Shown piece after piece: positions 37,416-47,047 of a stretch of DNA of 64,000 nt (position 1 is the stretch's first letter; each line of letters opens with the position of its first letter). Position numbers and translations under genes: made by a program. The notes beneath the pieces are model-generated. The model did not search any database. It saw nothing but the letters and a program-made list of their open reading frames with translations, and was not told where the DNA came from. The stretch is from an uncultured Lachnospiraceae bacterium (lineage in GTDB: Bacteria; Bacillota; Clostridia; Lachnospirales; Lachnospiraceae), in NCBI GenBank assembly GCA_946554445.1, contig CAMNSD010000005.1:1-64000 (forward strand), read 5' to 3'.

Positions 37416-38665
37416 GAAAACGGGTGAAACAGATTCTTGGATGGGGACATGCCAGTCTCTTATTGTCTATGGCAGCGCCGGTTCTATATGGGTTAGCCAT
37501 ACAGGGAGAAGTGGTATATGATATGTTATGGGTGTGGCTTCTCAATCTGCTGATTTTTCTGGTGGTTGGGGGAACCGATCTGTTGGTGGAACGGTGTAGA
37601 CGGATGGGGCCATATCTGTTTTTCTCTGTATCTTATGTTACGGCAGTGAACATGGTTGTCTGGAAAGCGCATGGGCTGGCAGGAGGCAGAGGCGGTATGG
37701 ACATTGGCATCGGTGTGGCAGTGATCGTGGCACTGGAATCAGTTCTTGTCTTTGTGGAACGTATCCAGATTAGGCTGCATGATAAGAAGCGTGTGGACAG
37801 GCAGGAAAAGGATTCTGACTGGCAGCCAAGACAGAGTTTACTCACCTATCCGAAGGTCGCATATGCGTTGATGTTTATTTTGGCATACGGAGTGGGGAAG
37901 TTTTGCAACAATCCTCCGCTTTGTAATATTGCAGTCGGTCTGATGCCGGTTTATCTGTGCATAGCCTTCCTATTCCAGTATTTGGAAAAGACGGAGGAGT
38001 ATCTGTTTTTAAATAAACGGGTATGTAATTTGCCGAAGCGGAGACTCTATGGAATAAACGGCGGCGTCTGTCTGCTGTTTTTGTCGGGGATTGTGTGCGT
38101 GGGGATATTTGCAGGTGCCATGGCCGGGCATAGAAATTATCAGGATATCCGGGCCCTTTTAAAAGATAGGGGGGATGGATTCGGTGAGCCGCCTGCACAG
38201 TTGTGGGAAGAATTTTCCATCGTGCCGGAAGAGGGGGAAGAGATGCCTTTTTGGATGGAGATGGAAGTGAAAGAGCCACCGGCCTGGATCAAGACCTTGG
38301 AAAAAGTTATGGCTGTGGGAAGCATTCTTCTGGTGGTTTTTCTGGGGATTTATGGACTTTGGAAAATGGCCAGTCTTTTTCGGGAGACTTATGATGAAAA
38401 CGGGGACTTAGTGGAAGATTTGGAAGAAGAGGAAACGAATGTGGAGCGTATCAGCAAGAGGGTTAGGTATGTCGGCAGAGGAAGGCTGACGGAGGCGGAA
38501 CGCATCCGCAGACAGTACCGTCGTACTATCAGACAGTATCGAAAAGAACGGCCCGGATGTTATGAGACGCCTTATGAGATTGAGGCAGGTGCAGGAATTG
38601 CGGAAACGGAGGAAGGCAAAAGGCTTCATGAAATATATGAACTGGCGCGTTATCATGGATTATAA
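37412..38665 (+). CDS. Multi-TM membrane protein with C-terminal DUF4129-like segment
   Basis: TTG start at 37412 overlapping the DUF58 TGA by 4 nt (TTGA); several TM helices; C-terminal RRQYRRTIRQYRKERPGCYETPYEIEA...LHEIYELARYHG. Confidence 0.7.
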   Translation: MRKRVKQILGWGHASLLLSMAAPVLYGLAIQGEVVYDMLWVWLLNLLIFLVVGGTDLLVERCRRMGPYLFFSVSYVTAVNMVVWKAHGLAGGRGGMDIGIGVAVIVALESVLVFVERIQIRLHDKKRVDRQEKDSDWQPRQSLLTYPKVAYALMFILAYGVGKFCNNPPLCNIAVGLMPVYLCIAFLFQYLEKTEEYLFLNKRVCNLPKRRLYGINGGVCLLFLSGIVCVGIFAGAMAGHRNYQDIRALLKDRGDGFGEPPAQLWEEFSIVPEEGEEMPFWMEMEVKEPPAWIKTLEKVMAVGSILLVVFLGIYGLWKMASLFRETYDENGDLVEDLEEEETNVERISKRVRYVGRGRLTEAERIRRQYRRTIRQYRKERPGCYETPYEIEAGAGIAETEEGKRLHEIYELARYHGL

Positions 38666-38798
38666 TAGTTCTGCCTTACCGGCGATGAGATCAAGCAGAA
38701 GAGGGCGTCATAAAATGATGCTTCCCTTTTATGAAGTTTTAAGATACAATAAATGGGAAGTGTTGCAGTTGTTGGATCTGACAGAAGGAGAATGTGGA

Positions 38799-40091
38799 TT
38801 GAGGATTGGGACAAAGAGACTGCGGGTGTTTTCAGCGGCTGTGGTGGTTATTCTAGCGGGCATGTTGTCTGGCTGTGCGGCAGTCGGTCAGCAGGCAGTT
38901 ATGGAACAGCCTCATAATCAGATACAAGAAGCACCAGAAGAGATGAATACGGCATTCCAGGAACAAATGCAGATTGAGGAAATAGCGGCGGCAGATGTTA
39001 CAATCCGGGAACAGATGGAAATAGCGCAGACATCGGAGGAAATGGACTGGCCGGATGCGATGGAAGCCCTGTTGAACGATATGTACGGGGATTATAGGGA
39101 AGAGGGCGGAGAAGTAGCCTTCTTGCCGGATGGCACTCTTATGGATGGCGTTTATAATGAGAATATTTATAATGGCATTCGAATGTATGCCTTGGCGGCG
39201 GGGGTTTCTTTTTCCTATTATGATGTGGAAGAGAGCACGCATGAGGATTATCGAAATGCCATTATCCATGCGGCGGATAATCATGCCAGGGTGATAGTAT
39301 GTGCTGGGGAAAATTTTCAGAAAGCGGTTGGGGAACTGCAGGATGTATATCCGCAGATTTCTTTTTTATTGATTGATGGTGTGCCGATAGAGGAAAGCGG
39401 TGCTGCGATAGAGATTGCAGAAAATGTGCATTGTGTCGCTTTTAAGGAAGAACAGTCAGGATATCTTGCAGGTTATATGGCAGTTTTGGAAGGATATCGC
39501 CGGTTTGGGTTCATCGGCGGTGTTGAGGCGGCGTCGGTTATTCGGTATGGCTATGGTTATCTGCAGGGGATTGATGATGCGGCAGCCCGGCTGCAGTTGG
39601 ATGACGTGATCGTGAATTATTGGTATGCCGGTACTTATGCGCCTGAGTTGGAAAGCCAGGAAAAGGCATCGGGCTGGTACGATTCCGGTACGGAAGTGAT
39701 TTTTGCCTGTGGCGGTCCGTTATATGAATCTGTGCTGCAGGCGGCGGAAGAAAAAGATGGCATAATGATTGGCGTGGATGTGGATCAAAGTAGGGAATCA
39801 GAAAGAATTTTAACCAGTGCGATCAAAGACTCTGCAAATGCAGTGATTATTTCTTTGGACGATTTCTATGCTGCAGGCGGCCGGTGGTCCGAATCTTATG
39901 CAGGAAAGAGACGGCTTTATGGCGCAAAAGAGAATTGTACGGGCATTCCGGTGACAGATACGGAGTGGCGTTTTGAAAATGTTACGACAGATGAGTACTA
40001 TAAGTTATTTCATCAAGTCAGAAGAGGGGAAATAGAAGTGTCGGATGCGGTGGAGGAAAGACCACAGGTGTCTATTACGGTGAATTATTAA
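38799..40091 (+). CDS. BMP/PnrA-family substrate-binding lipoprotein
   Basis: TTG start at 38799 with GAAGGAG RBS gives LRIGTKRLRVFSAAVVVILAGMLSGCAAV (lipobox). DGVYNENIYNGIRMYALAAGV, VIVCAGENFQKAVGELQDVYPQISFLLIDG, GFIGGVEAASVIRYGYGYLQGIDDAA, VIFACGGPLYESVLQAA. Confidence 0.78.
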   Translation: MRIGTKRLRVFSAAVVVILAGMLSGCAAVGQQAVMEQPHNQIQEAPEEMNTAFQEQMQIEEIAAADVTIREQMEIAQTSEEMDWPDAMEALLNDMYGDYREEGGEVAFLPDGTLMDGVYNENIYNGIRMYALAAGVSFSYYDVEESTHEDYRNAIIHAADNHARVIVCAGENFQKAVGELQDVYPQISFLLIDGVPIEESGAAIEIAENVHCVAFKEEQSGYLAGYMAVLEGYRRFGFIGGVEAASVIRYGYGYLQGIDDAAARLQLDDVIVNYWYAGTYAPELESQEKASGWYDSGTEVIFACGGPLYESVLQAAEEKDGIMIGVDVDQSRESERILTSAIKDSANAVIISLDDFYAAGGRWSESYAGKRRLYGAKENCTGIPVTDTEWRFENVTTDEYYKLFHQVRRGEIEVSDAVEERPQVSITVNY

Positions 40092-41827
40092 TGCAGGCAG
40101 AAGAAAGAAAAATATTCTATAAACGGAAAAAAATAAGACAAAGTCTAATCGTATTGTTATCCGGCATCCTGTTGGCGTTTTTTTTGTGCAGCTGCGGCGA
40201 GGAGGAGGTCCCCGTCAGTTCTGAACGGGTTGAGACAGAGGGAGCGATTGTGCCCGGTGAGGAATTTAATCCGGAGAGATTGACCACCGGAGATGTGCAG
40301 TTGAGCGCTTCTAAATTGGAAGATTATGCGCAAGAAGCGGAACTATATTATATTGGGCATGAAAAACTTGAATATTCTATGGTTATGCCCCAGATACCGG
40401 CGAGTGATGATGCTTATCTGTATTTGTTTCAGGAGGAGTGTTATGAAGATGGTACACTGTCCGGGGAGCCAGTTGCCTGTGGGGCTAAAAGAAGATACTG
40501 GAAGATTCGGTTTCCCTATCAGAAAGGAGCCTTGTTTAATCAGTTCGTTCCAGCGCTTTTGATAGACGGCGAGTATGTGACGGTGGGGGAGGGAGTCTAT
40601 CTTTTGAATCCAGAAGGGCTTTCCGATAATTGGGTTGAATATCCGGATGTGGGTTCTAAGAAGGGATTGCTGCTGGATCCGAATATGGTTAAGACTCCTG
40701 AACTGACGGATCTTGGCGTTAAACATGCAATTTATAATATTCCGCTGTCCCATATCATGGGGGAAACCACCAATCCGTTTCTGCCCACCATCGAGTATGA
40801 ATATGAGGGGACTACTTATCTCTTTAACGGAGCGGCCATTAACGGTTATGACGAGTTGTTTGTTTATTTGGAAGAACAAGGGATGGCTATAACGGCGGTA
40901 GTGTTGAATGACTGGAATGAGGAGCATCTAGAATTAATTCATCCGGAGGCACGGAATCACGACAGTGGCGCCTATTATTATATGTTTAACACGGCGGACG
41001 CGGAAGGCGTAAAAACACTTGAGGCGGTGGCATGTTTTCTGGCAGATCGGTATTCCGGTGATGGTCATGGCATGGTACATAGTTGGGTGATTGCCAATGA
41101 GATTAACCAGAATAAGCTGTGGAATTATATGGACACGGTGGATGTGAACTACTACGCACAAGAATTTGAGCGGGGGATGCGGATATTTTATCAGGCTGTC
41201 AAGAGTCGATACGCGAACGCCAGGGTGTATTTCAGCATCGATCATGACTGGAACAGCAATAAGACTGCAAGTCCGAAATATTTTAACGCCAAGGATTTGA
41301 TCAGGGCCATCAATGATGCGGCGCTTGCACATGGTAATTATAACTGGGGGATTGCAATACATCCTTATCCGCAGCCAATGACGCGTGTGAATTACTGGTC
41401 ACAGCATTATGACAAGACACAGGAAGCAGAGATTGTATCTATCATGAATTTGGGTGTGCTGACGGATTTCTTAGGTCAGGAGAAGTATCTGGATACCAAT
41501 GGGGAAGTGAGAAGCATCACCATTACGGAACTGGGCTTTTCCTCCAAATCAGGCGAGAAGCTGCAGGCGGCGGCTTTTGCCTACTGTTATTATATTACAG
41601 AGGCAAATCCTTACATAGACGCTTTTATTATGAACAGACAGACAGATGCACCGGAGGAAGTAAAACAGGGGCTTGCTTTCGGGATTTATGAATACGATCA
41701 TTCAGAAAAATATATCAAAGATGTATTTCGTTATATTGATACAGAACATTCTGAAGAGTATACGGAATTTATGTTAAATATACTGGAGGTGGACAGCCTT
41801 GAGGAGGCGCTTTCCTGGGCACAGTAA
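40091..41827 (+). CDS. DUF5722-like lipoprotein (glycoside-hydrolase-like fold)
   Basis: Lipobox LLAFFLCSCG; HAIYNIPLSHIMG, WVIANEINQNKLWNYMD, YFSIDHDWN, ITELGFSSKSGE. Start overlaps the preceding stop (TAATG). Confidence 0.72.
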   Translation: MQAEERKIFYKRKKIRQSLIVLLSGILLAFFLCSCGEEEVPVSSERVETEGAIVPGEEFNPERLTTGDVQLSASKLEDYAQEAELYYIGHEKLEYSMVMPQIPASDDAYLYLFQEECYEDGTLSGEPVACGAKRRYWKIRFPYQKGALFNQFVPALLIDGEYVTVGEGVYLLNPEGLSDNWVEYPDVGSKKGLLLDPNMVKTPELTDLGVKHAIYNIPLSHIMGETTNPFLPTIEYEYEGTTYLFNGAAINGYDELFVYLEEQGMAITAVVLNDWNEEHLELIHPEARNHDSGAYYYMFNTADAEGVKTLEAVACFLADRYSGDGHGMVHSWVIANEINQNKLWNYMDTVDVNYYAQEFERGMRIFYQAVKSRYANARVYFSIDHDWNSNKTASPKYFNAKDLIRAINDAALAHGNYNWGIAIHPYPQPMTRVNYWSQHYDKTQEAEIVSIMNLGVLTDFLGQEKYLDTNGEVRSITITELGFSSKSGEKLQAAAFAYCYYITEANPYIDAFIMNRQTDAPEEVKQGLAFGIYEYDHSEKYIKDVFRYIDTEHSEEYTEFMLNILEVDSLEEALSWAQ

Positions 41828-41875
41828 TTATTGCATATTAACAGATAGAAAAGGGGTTTCTGGTAAAAAATTCTG

Positions 41876-41904
41876 TTGTATTCTGCGGTCGATTCGGATA
41901 TAAT
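41876..41904 (+). promoter_or_regulatory. SigmaA-type promoter of the structured RNA
   Basis: TTGTAT - 17 nt - TATAAT. Confidence 0.75.
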
Positions 41905-41910
41905 AGAACT

Positions 41911-42098
41911 AACCTGAAATGTACGATAAAGTCTTGTTATTTTGAACCTACAGATACTTTAAACGGGATTCCTACATTGTCATATGGATGTCAGGCCTCC
42001 AGCCTTTGAGCTTTGTGCAGTGGAAGGCAGAAGTGTGATTGCGGTTACCCACCTAGCTTTGCTAGGAGTCAAAATACAAGATCCGGCATTTCGGGGGG
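41911..42098 (+). ncRNA. ssrS: Rod-shaped RNA, probable 6S RNA
   Basis: About 188-nt non-coding segment. Closing pairings CCTGAAATG(41913)/CATTTCGGG(42087) and TCTTGTTATTTTGA(41932)/TCAAAATACAAGA(42069); small 3'-strand hairpin CCTAGC-TTT-GCTAGG; own promoter and terminator. Confidence 0.72.
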
Positions 42099-42111
42099 AT
42101 ACAAAAGATGG

Positions 42112-42141
42112 AAAAGCAGTCGTCTGTGACGGCTGCTTTTA
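42112..42141 (+). terminator. Intrinsic terminator downstream of the 6S-like RNA
   Basis: AAAAGCAGTCGTC-TGT-GACGGCTGCTTTT. Confidence 0.8.
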
Positions 42142-42233
42142 CTGTTATACATAAAGATGTCCGTGATAATTGGCCGGATTCGTGCATAGAAATAGAAAAG
42201 AGTCTGTGCTTTTAATAGAAAACAAAAAGAGCA

Positions 42234-44483
42234 ATGACACAGGAAGCTGGATGGAAAGGTTCTTATATGAAATTAGATACCAGAATGATGGCGAAATTAT
42301 CGCTTATTTTTTTCGGCCTGCTTTTTTTAGTCTGCCTGTGGCTGGGCAGAGGACAGGAAAAGAAGGATGAGCCTGCAGGAGATAAGATTCTTTCGGAGGA
42401 TGTGAAGATTCTTTTGGAAGCGCTGGGAACAACGGCAGCGTTTGACGAAAGCGTGTCACAGAGTCCGTATCTGACCTATCAGCAGTACATAGAGATTTAT
42501 GAACAGATGAACGGAGCCGAATGGGAACTGCCTGATTATGCGAATCAGTATGAGCCAGAACATGAATTTTTAAAAAAGGATTGGTATGCGGCCTATCGGA
42601 TAATGCTTGCCCATTTGGATACAGAATCTTCTATTTGGGAGACCACGGTCTTTGTATTGAAGATAAATCCCCAGACGAAGGAGGCATACACGGAAAGCGG
42701 CGCCATGCAGGGGGCTTATCAATACTGTTCAGCTGCTTTTGAGGAAAATGTATTTGAGGAGATGAAAGTTTACGTTAAAGGAGATAAACTCTTGACGATT
42801 GTGGAAGTGCTTCCGGAGGAACATTATCTGGGCAATGTATGGGTGATGGAGACGACCGATGAGACGCTTACTTGTTTTTATCATCAAGTGATGTTTCAGG
42901 TGCTGGCGGAACAGGAACAGATGAAACATTTGGAGCGTGAGCAGGTCGCAGACCTGACTTTTCAGGATGGTCAGTTAACAGATGTGAAGGGACGGGAAAA
43001 AAAGATTCATGGGAGATTATTACGCGTTTCGGAGAATGAGATAGAGATTGAAGGGCAGGGGATTTACAAGATTGCGGAAGATATGGAGATTTATAGGCTT
43101 TACGGAAGTATGGAGACCTTGCGTCAGGAGGATTTGAAAATAGGGTATGCAGACACGGATTTTGTGATCGAACAGGATCGTATATGCGCTTGTCTGGTAT
43201 CGAAAGCAGAGAAGGCTGACCGGATTCGTGTTCTCATTACAAATAAGGCGTCCAACAGCCAGTATCATGAGAGGGTGGATATCCGTGTGGATGAGGAACA
43301 TGTGCGGATAGAGGCCAGGGATATGGAAGTGGGTGAGCGGAGAGTCTATCGCAGCGTAAACCTTACGGACAAGATATTGCTGGAATTGGAAGGAAGCGGG
43401 CAGGAGAATAATGCTTATCGGGGCGCTGTGGAGTGTTATCGTATGCAGGAAGGAATCGTTCTGATCAATGAACTTCCGCTGGAAGAGTATTTATATGCGG
43501 TGGTGCCCAGCGAGATGCCGGCCTCCTATCCGGCGGAGGCGCTGAAGGCTCAGGCAGTCTGTGCCAGGACCTATGGGTATCGCTATATCCTGCATGCAGG
43601 TCTGCCGCAGTTCGGGGCTCATGTAGATGATACTACAGCCTATCAGGTATATCATAATATTGCGGAAAATGTGGCGTCTACTACGGCGGTCAGGGAGACA
43701 GAGGGAGTTCTGCTTCTCTATGACGGTCAGCCTGCGCAGAATTATTATTATTCTACTTCCTGTGGGGTGGGAACGGATACTGGAATCTGGCAGGGCGGAA
43801 AAGATGTGGACACTTCCTATATGCGCGCTGGAAGAGTGAGCGATACACAGTCAGGCGTGGACGGTGAGGAACTGCGCAAGGAAGATGTTTTCAGGCAGTT
43901 TATCAGTACGGTCCACGAGGAAGATTTGGAAAAAGAGGAGCCATGGTATCGCTGGACTTATACGGTGGAGAAAATAGAAGAAGAAAAGATGCTTGCCCGT
44001 ATACAGGAGCGGTATCATGCGGCTCCGACGGCTGTTCTCACAAGAGGGGATGGAGCGTATTATGTATCGGAACCAGTGAAGAAACTGGGAAAGATTAGAA
44101 ATCTTTCCATCGAAAAGCGGGGAGCCGGTGGTGTGGCGGAAGAATTGCTCATCGAGACGGATCAGGCAACAATCAAAGTAATCTCGGAGTATAATATACG
44201 ATATATACTATGTGATGGAAAAAGCACAGTGATACGACAGGACGACAGCGCTACGGTGCCGGGGACATTGCTTCCCAGCGGTTTTTTTGTTCTGGATGTT
44301 GGCAAAAAGGGGGAGAATGTGGTAGGATATACGTTGACTGGCGGAGGATACGGTCATGGCGTGGGCATGTCCCAGAACGGGGCGAAGGCGCTGGGCGAGA
44401 GCGATGTATCCTATGAACAGATTCTGGCAATGTTTTATCCTGGATGTACGCTGGCTGGTGGGGAGTCGGGAAACGGGCAGTGA
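42234..44483 (+). CDS. SpoIID/LytB-domain protein, membrane anchored
   Basis: GIVLINELPLEEYLYAVVPSEMPASYPAEALKAQAVCARTYGYRYI; YYYSTSCGVGTD; GGGYGHGVGMSQNGAKALGE. ATG at 42267 is a likely alternative start. Confidence 0.9.
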   Translation: MTQEAGWKGSYMKLDTRMMAKLSLIFFGLLFLVCLWLGRGQEKKDEPAGDKILSEDVKILLEALGTTAAFDESVSQSPYLTYQQYIEIYEQMNGAEWELPDYANQYEPEHEFLKKDWYAAYRIMLAHLDTESSIWETTVFVLKINPQTKEAYTESGAMQGAYQYCSAAFEENVFEEMKVYVKGDKLLTIVEVLPEEHYLGNVWVMETTDETLTCFYHQVMFQVLAEQEQMKHLEREQVADLTFQDGQLTDVKGREKKIHGRLLRVSENEIEIEGQGIYKIAEDMEIYRLYGSMETLRQEDLKIGYADTDFVIEQDRICACLVSKAEKADRIRVLITNKASNSQYHERVDIRVDEEHVRIEARDMEVGERRVYRSVNLTDKILLELEGSGQENNAYRGAVECYRMQEGIVLINELPLEEYLYAVVPSEMPASYPAEALKAQAVCARTYGYRYILHAGLPQFGAHVDDTTAYQVYHNIAENVASTTAVRETEGVLLLYDGQPAQNYYYSTSCGVGTDTGIWQGGKDVDTSYMRAGRVSDTQSGVDGEELRKEDVFRQFISTVHEEDLEKEEPWYRWTYTVEKIEEEKMLARIQERYHAAPTAVLTRGDGAYYVSEPVKKLGKIRNLSIEKRGAGGVAEELLIETDQATIKVISEYNIRYILCDGKSTVIRQDDSATVPGTLLPSGFFVLDVGKKGENVVGYTLTGGGYGHGVGMSQNGAKALGESDVSYEQILAMFYPGCTLAGGESGNGQ

Positions 44484-44527
44484 TAAAGGGATAGGAATAG
44501 TGATTAGGTAATGATTGGAAGAAAACA

Positions 44528-45385
44528 ATGAGAACGATTTACAGATTATATTATATCATGCGGGATTTTAACTGGCAGATGACGAAGAAGAACATCAGCG
44601 CTTTTGCGGCCAGTACTGCCTTCTTCCTGTTTTTGTCTATGATACCGCTTTTGATGGCGCTCTGTGCGGTCTTGCCTTACACGGCTTTGACGGAGGATAA
44701 TCTGATTAGTGCTATCACGCAATTTACGCCGGATGCCATGGAGGCTATGGTGGTGAGAATCGTGTCAGACGTTTATGCCAGGTCAGCGGGGACGATTACG
44801 GTCTTTGCGTTGGTTACGGTTTGGTCTGCAGGAAAAGCTATGTTGGCGCTGATCCGAGGACTCAATGCGGTCAATGACTTTGAGGAGAGACGTAATTATT
44901 TTGTACTGCGGGCGATTGCCTGTATCTATACGGTGATCATTCTGGCGGCTATGTTGGTGGCATTGTTCGTCATGGTATTTGGCAATGTGATTGTGGATTT
45001 ATTGCTGGCGGATATTCCGCCCCTGCATTTTCTGGTGCGGTTTATCATGCATTTTCGTTTCCTGATATCCTGGGTGATATTGACATTGATTTTTGCGATG
45101 ATTTATGCCTTTGTGCCCAGTAAGAAACTGCGGTTTAAAGTACAGATTCCCGGCGCAGCCTTTTCCGCTGTTCTGTGGGGCGCGGCTTCCTATGCCTTCT
45201 CTGTATATGTGGATAATTTTAATGGATTTGGTACATATGGAAGTCTAACTACGGTTGTGATTTTGATGCTATGGTTTTATATGCTGATGTATATTCTAAT
45301 GATTGGCGCGCATATCAACCGCTATTTTGGGCCGGTTTATAAATTTTTATTTGGTTGGCTTGACAAGTCGCGGGAAAGACACTAA
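44528..45385 (+). CDS. YihY/BrkB-family membrane protein
   Basis: NISAFAASTAFFLFLSMIPLLMALCAVLPY; PGAAFSAVLWGAASYAFSVYVDNF..YGSLTTVVILMLWFYMLMYILMIGAHINRYF. Confidence 0.9.
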   Translation: MRTIYRLYYIMRDFNWQMTKKNISAFAASTAFFLFLSMIPLLMALCAVLPYTALTEDNLISAITQFTPDAMEAMVVRIVSDVYARSAGTITVFALVTVWSAGKAMLALIRGLNAVNDFEERRNYFVLRAIACIYTVIILAAMLVALFVMVFGNVIVDLLLADIPPLHFLVRFIMHFRFLISWVILTLIFAMIYAFVPSKKLRFKVQIPGAAFSAVLWGAASYAFSVYVDNFNGFGTYGSLTTVVILMLWFYMLMYILMIGAHINRYFGPVYKFLFGWLDKSRERH

Positions 45386-45404
45386 AATAGCAAGTAGTTT
45401 TTAT

Positions 45405-45673
45405 AAAGAAAAGGCCAAGAAGGTGTCAGTAGGATATTATTTTCCGCAAGAGAGAGGGAATCAGCGGCTGGAAGTTCCCTTCGGTTCAGATGATGGTCCG
45501 AATTTCCCACCGGAGCCGCCTGTGCGAACCTATAGTAGTGCAGGACGTATCGGCACGTTACGCCAAATGAAGCGTCTGTTGCAGCGGATGAAACCGTATC
45601 AAAGGCAACAGGAATCTGGGTGGTACCGCGGATTATATTCGTCCCATGTGTTGAGAACACGTGGGACTTTTTT
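45405..45673 (+). promoter_or_regulatory. T-box leader (Phe-specific) upstream of pheS
   Basis: T-box sequence AATCTGGGTGGTACCGCGG (45613-45631); candidate specifier TTC (45504-45506) in GGTCCGAATTTCCCACC; terminator GTCCCATGTGTT-GAG-AACACGTGGGAC-TTTTTT (45641-45673). Confidence 0.92.
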
Positions 45674-45677
45674 GCGC

Positions 45678-45915
45678 GCATAAGCAGAGTCAGAAGACAG
45701 ACGCATCATGTGCCATGCTTGCATGAGCACATGATGAGGCTGTCTTATGACGAGCAACGCGAATGAGAAATGCGAAGCATTTCGAATCTGCTTATGCAGT
45801 GTAGGTCAGAAGATAGCTTCTACCTGTGCCATGCTTGCATGAGCACATGATGAGGCTGTCTTATGACGAGCAACGCGAATGAGAAATGCGAAGCATTTCG
45901 AATCTGCTTATGCAG
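45678..45915. repeat. Two copies of a highly palindromic repeat (91 bp identical, 116-bp offset)
   Basis: 45709-45799 and 45825-45915 are identical. The first copy has nested arms GCATAAGCAGA/TCTGCTTATGC, GTCAGAAGACAG/CTGTCTTATGAC, CATCATGTGC/GCACATGATG, CATGC/GCATG and a second hairpin GAAATGC-GAA-GCATTTC. Confidence 0.92.
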
Positions 45916-45962
45916 GGAAAGTATGCAGGAAAAGACAGAACATTCAAAAAAGGAGAGCGACC

Positions 45963-46982
45963 ATGAAAGAAAAGTTAGAACAGATCAAAGCGGAGGCGCT
46001 GCGGCAGATTGAGTCCAGCGACGCCCTTGAAAAACTCAACGAAGTCAGAGTCAATTATCTGGGCAAAAAGGGTGAACTGACTGCAGTATTGAAAGGCATG
46101 AAGGATGTAGCGCCAGAGGACCGTCCCAAAGTTGGACAGCTTGTCAACGAGACCAGGGAAGAGATTGAGAGAGTACTGGAAGAATCCGTCAAAAAGATGG
46201 AAAAGGCAGTTCGTGAGGCAAAGATGAAAAAGGAAGTCATTGATGTGACGCTGCCGGCTAAAAAGAATAATGTAGGCCACAGACATCCCAATACCATTGC
46301 CCTGGAAGAGGTAGAGAGAATCTTTATTGGTATGGGGTATGAAGTGGTGGAAGGGCCCGATGTGGAGAAGGACTATTATAACTTTGAGGCTCTCAATATT
46401 CCGGCGGATCATCCGGCAAAGGATGAGCAGGATACCTTCTACATTACAGGAGATATCCTCTTGAGGACGCAGACTTCTTCCACCCAGGTACATGAGATGG
46501 AAAAAGGGAAACTGCCAATCCGTATGATCGCACCGGGAAGAGTATTCCGCTCCGATGAGGTGGATGCAACGCATTCCCCTTCCTTCCACCAGATTGAAGG
46601 CTTGGTGATTGATAAGAATATCACGTTCGCAGATCTGAAGGGAACATTGGAAGAGTTTGCAAGAGAATTGTTCGGGGAGGAGACCAGAGTGAAATTCAGA
46701 CCTCATCATTTCCCGTTCACAGAGCCCAGTGCGGAGATGGATGTGACCTGCTTTAAGTGCGGTGGCAAGGGCTGTCGGTTCTGTAAGGGAGAGGGTTGGA
46801 TTGAAATTTTAGGCTGCGGCATGGTACATCCCCATGTGTTGGAGATGAGCGGTATTGATCCGGAAAAATATACGGGATTTGCGTTCGGTGTGGGATTGGA
46901 ACGTATTGCCCTGTTGAAGTATGAGATTGATGATATGAGACTGCTGTATGAGAATGATATCCGTTTCCTGAAGCAATTTTAG
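45963..46982 (+). CDS. pheS: Phenylalanine--tRNA ligase alpha subunit
   Basis: [72 protein letters not shown] at 45963 with GGAGAG RBS. Confidence 0.96.
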   Translation: MKEKLEQIKAEALRQIESSDALEKLNEVRVNYLGKKGELTAVLKGMKDVAPEDRPKVGQLVNETREEIERVLEESVKKMEKAVREAKMKKEVIDVTLPAKKNNVGHRHPNTIALEEVERIFIGMGYEVVEGPDVEKDYYNFEALNIPADHPAKDEQDTFYITGDILLRTQTSSTQVHEMEKGKLPIRMIAPGRVFRSDEVDATHSPSFHQIEGLVIDKNITFADLKGTLEEFARELFGEETRVKFRPHHFPFTEPSAEMDVTCFKCGGKGCRFCKGEGWIEILGCGMVHPHVLEMSGIDPEKYTGFAFGVGLERIALLKYEIDDMRLLYENDIRFLKQF

Positions 46983-47047
46983 GGAGCAGGAGGAAGTAAG
47001 ATTGAGAATTGTTGATGCGCAAAAGCGGCTCAGAAATGGAGAAAATT

